Source of the DNA: Actinernus sp. WN-2022
Taxonomy: Eukaryota; Cnidaria; Anthozoa; Actiniaria; Actinernidae
Direction of reading: 5' to 3'
Assembly: GCA_030867875.1 (NCBI GenBank)
Contig: JAOWCC010000577.1
Span: 79,093,740-79,157,739 of the forward strand
DNA: 64,000 bases
Shown here: piece after piece, positions 63,870 through 64,000 of the stretch
Layout of the letters: each line of letters starts with the position of its first letter
Numbering within the stretch: the first letter of the stretch is position 1
The notes under the pieces: generated by a model
The model's input: the letters and a program-made list of their open reading frames with translations, nothing else
The model's database searches: none
What the model was told of the DNA's origin: nothing
Position numbers and translations under genes: made by a program

Positions 63870-64000
63870 TAATCAACGAGAGACGCCAGCGTATTGAACA
63901 AGGAATCACAAGTGACAAGAAAGACCTTCTTGACTTGTTAATGGCAATGTACGACGAGGAGACTGGGGCGGGCATGGACGACGAGGAACTCAGAGCTCAA
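63870..64000 (+). CDS. Cytochrome P450, exon 4 (partial, before helix I)
   Basis: The acceptor is ATGAAAG ending at 63869. The exon starts in phase 0 with VINERRQRIEQGITSDKKDL, then LLDLLMAMYDEETGAGMDDE and ELRAQ at the window edge. DLLDLLM...D(D/E)EEL is the standard sequence just before helix I (A-G-x-x-T-T), which must follow outside the window, together with ExxR and the heme-Cys loop. The acceptor lacks a strong pyrimidine tract, so the exact border is slightly uncertain. About 317 codons of the protein are accounted for up to this point. Confidence 0.85.

Noticed and set aside
1..64000. Bacterial or phage origin suggested by ATPase, polymerase and capsid-like genes
   Set aside because: These genes belong to a Polinton. 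Spliced P450 exons, LINEs, SINEs and LTR elements show eukaryotic DNA, and no ribosome-binding sites or operons occur.

Overview
This window is eukaryotic. It has spliced exons with GT/AG borders, LINE, LTR, Polinton, Penelope and MITE-type elements nested in each other, tRNA-derived SINEs and AT-rich spacers. The Polinton small proteins, the BEL/Pao polyprotein, a MITE with G-run ends and the SINE types all resemble repeats I associate with anthozoan cnidarians, so a coral-like animal is my best guess. That is recognition from memory, not a search result.

The only host gene I can support is a cytochrome P450 on the + strand. Exon 1 is 20277-20562, exon 2 is 50182-50423, exon 3 is 55889-56182 and exon 4 starts at 63870 and runs off the right edge. 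Splice phases agree at every junction. The introns are about 29.6, 5.5 and 7.7 kb and consist largely of transposons. The exons cover the membrane anchor, the proline hinge and the region up to just before helix I. The heme-binding end lies outside the window. The anchor carries an in-frame TGA at 20370.

Layout: 1-330 is empty. 331-7250 is a decayed Polinton/Maverick, with small genes, a capsid-like fragment, a packaging ATPase and a truncated protein-primed PolB. 7255-15540 is a BEL/Pao LTR retrotransposon interrupted by two LINEs. 15661-17987 is a foldback element with a SINE inside one arm. 18000-19720 holds MITEs. Intron 1 (20563-50181) contains three copies of a repeat family called R1 here (one with a 15-bp target duplication), a TIR element with 24-bp subterminal repeats, two LINE remnants, a 4.86-kb Mutator-like foldback with a 9-bp target duplication, and the 3' half of an LTR element. 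That LTR element carries an envelope-like glycoprotein gene (split by a TTAA-flanked transposon) plus two unknown accessory ORFs before a polypurine tract and LTR. Introns 2 and 3 hold palindromic MITEs, Penelope GIY-YIG fragments, a RecQ-like helicase remnant, a nested foldback pair and a tRNA-derived SINE.

Nothing suggests an operon, CRISPR array or other prokaryotic system. The most interesting material is the env-plus-accessory cassette, the R1 family, and the foldback elements whose target duplications or empty sites can be read directly. Almost all element genes are broken by stops or frame changes; each is described below.
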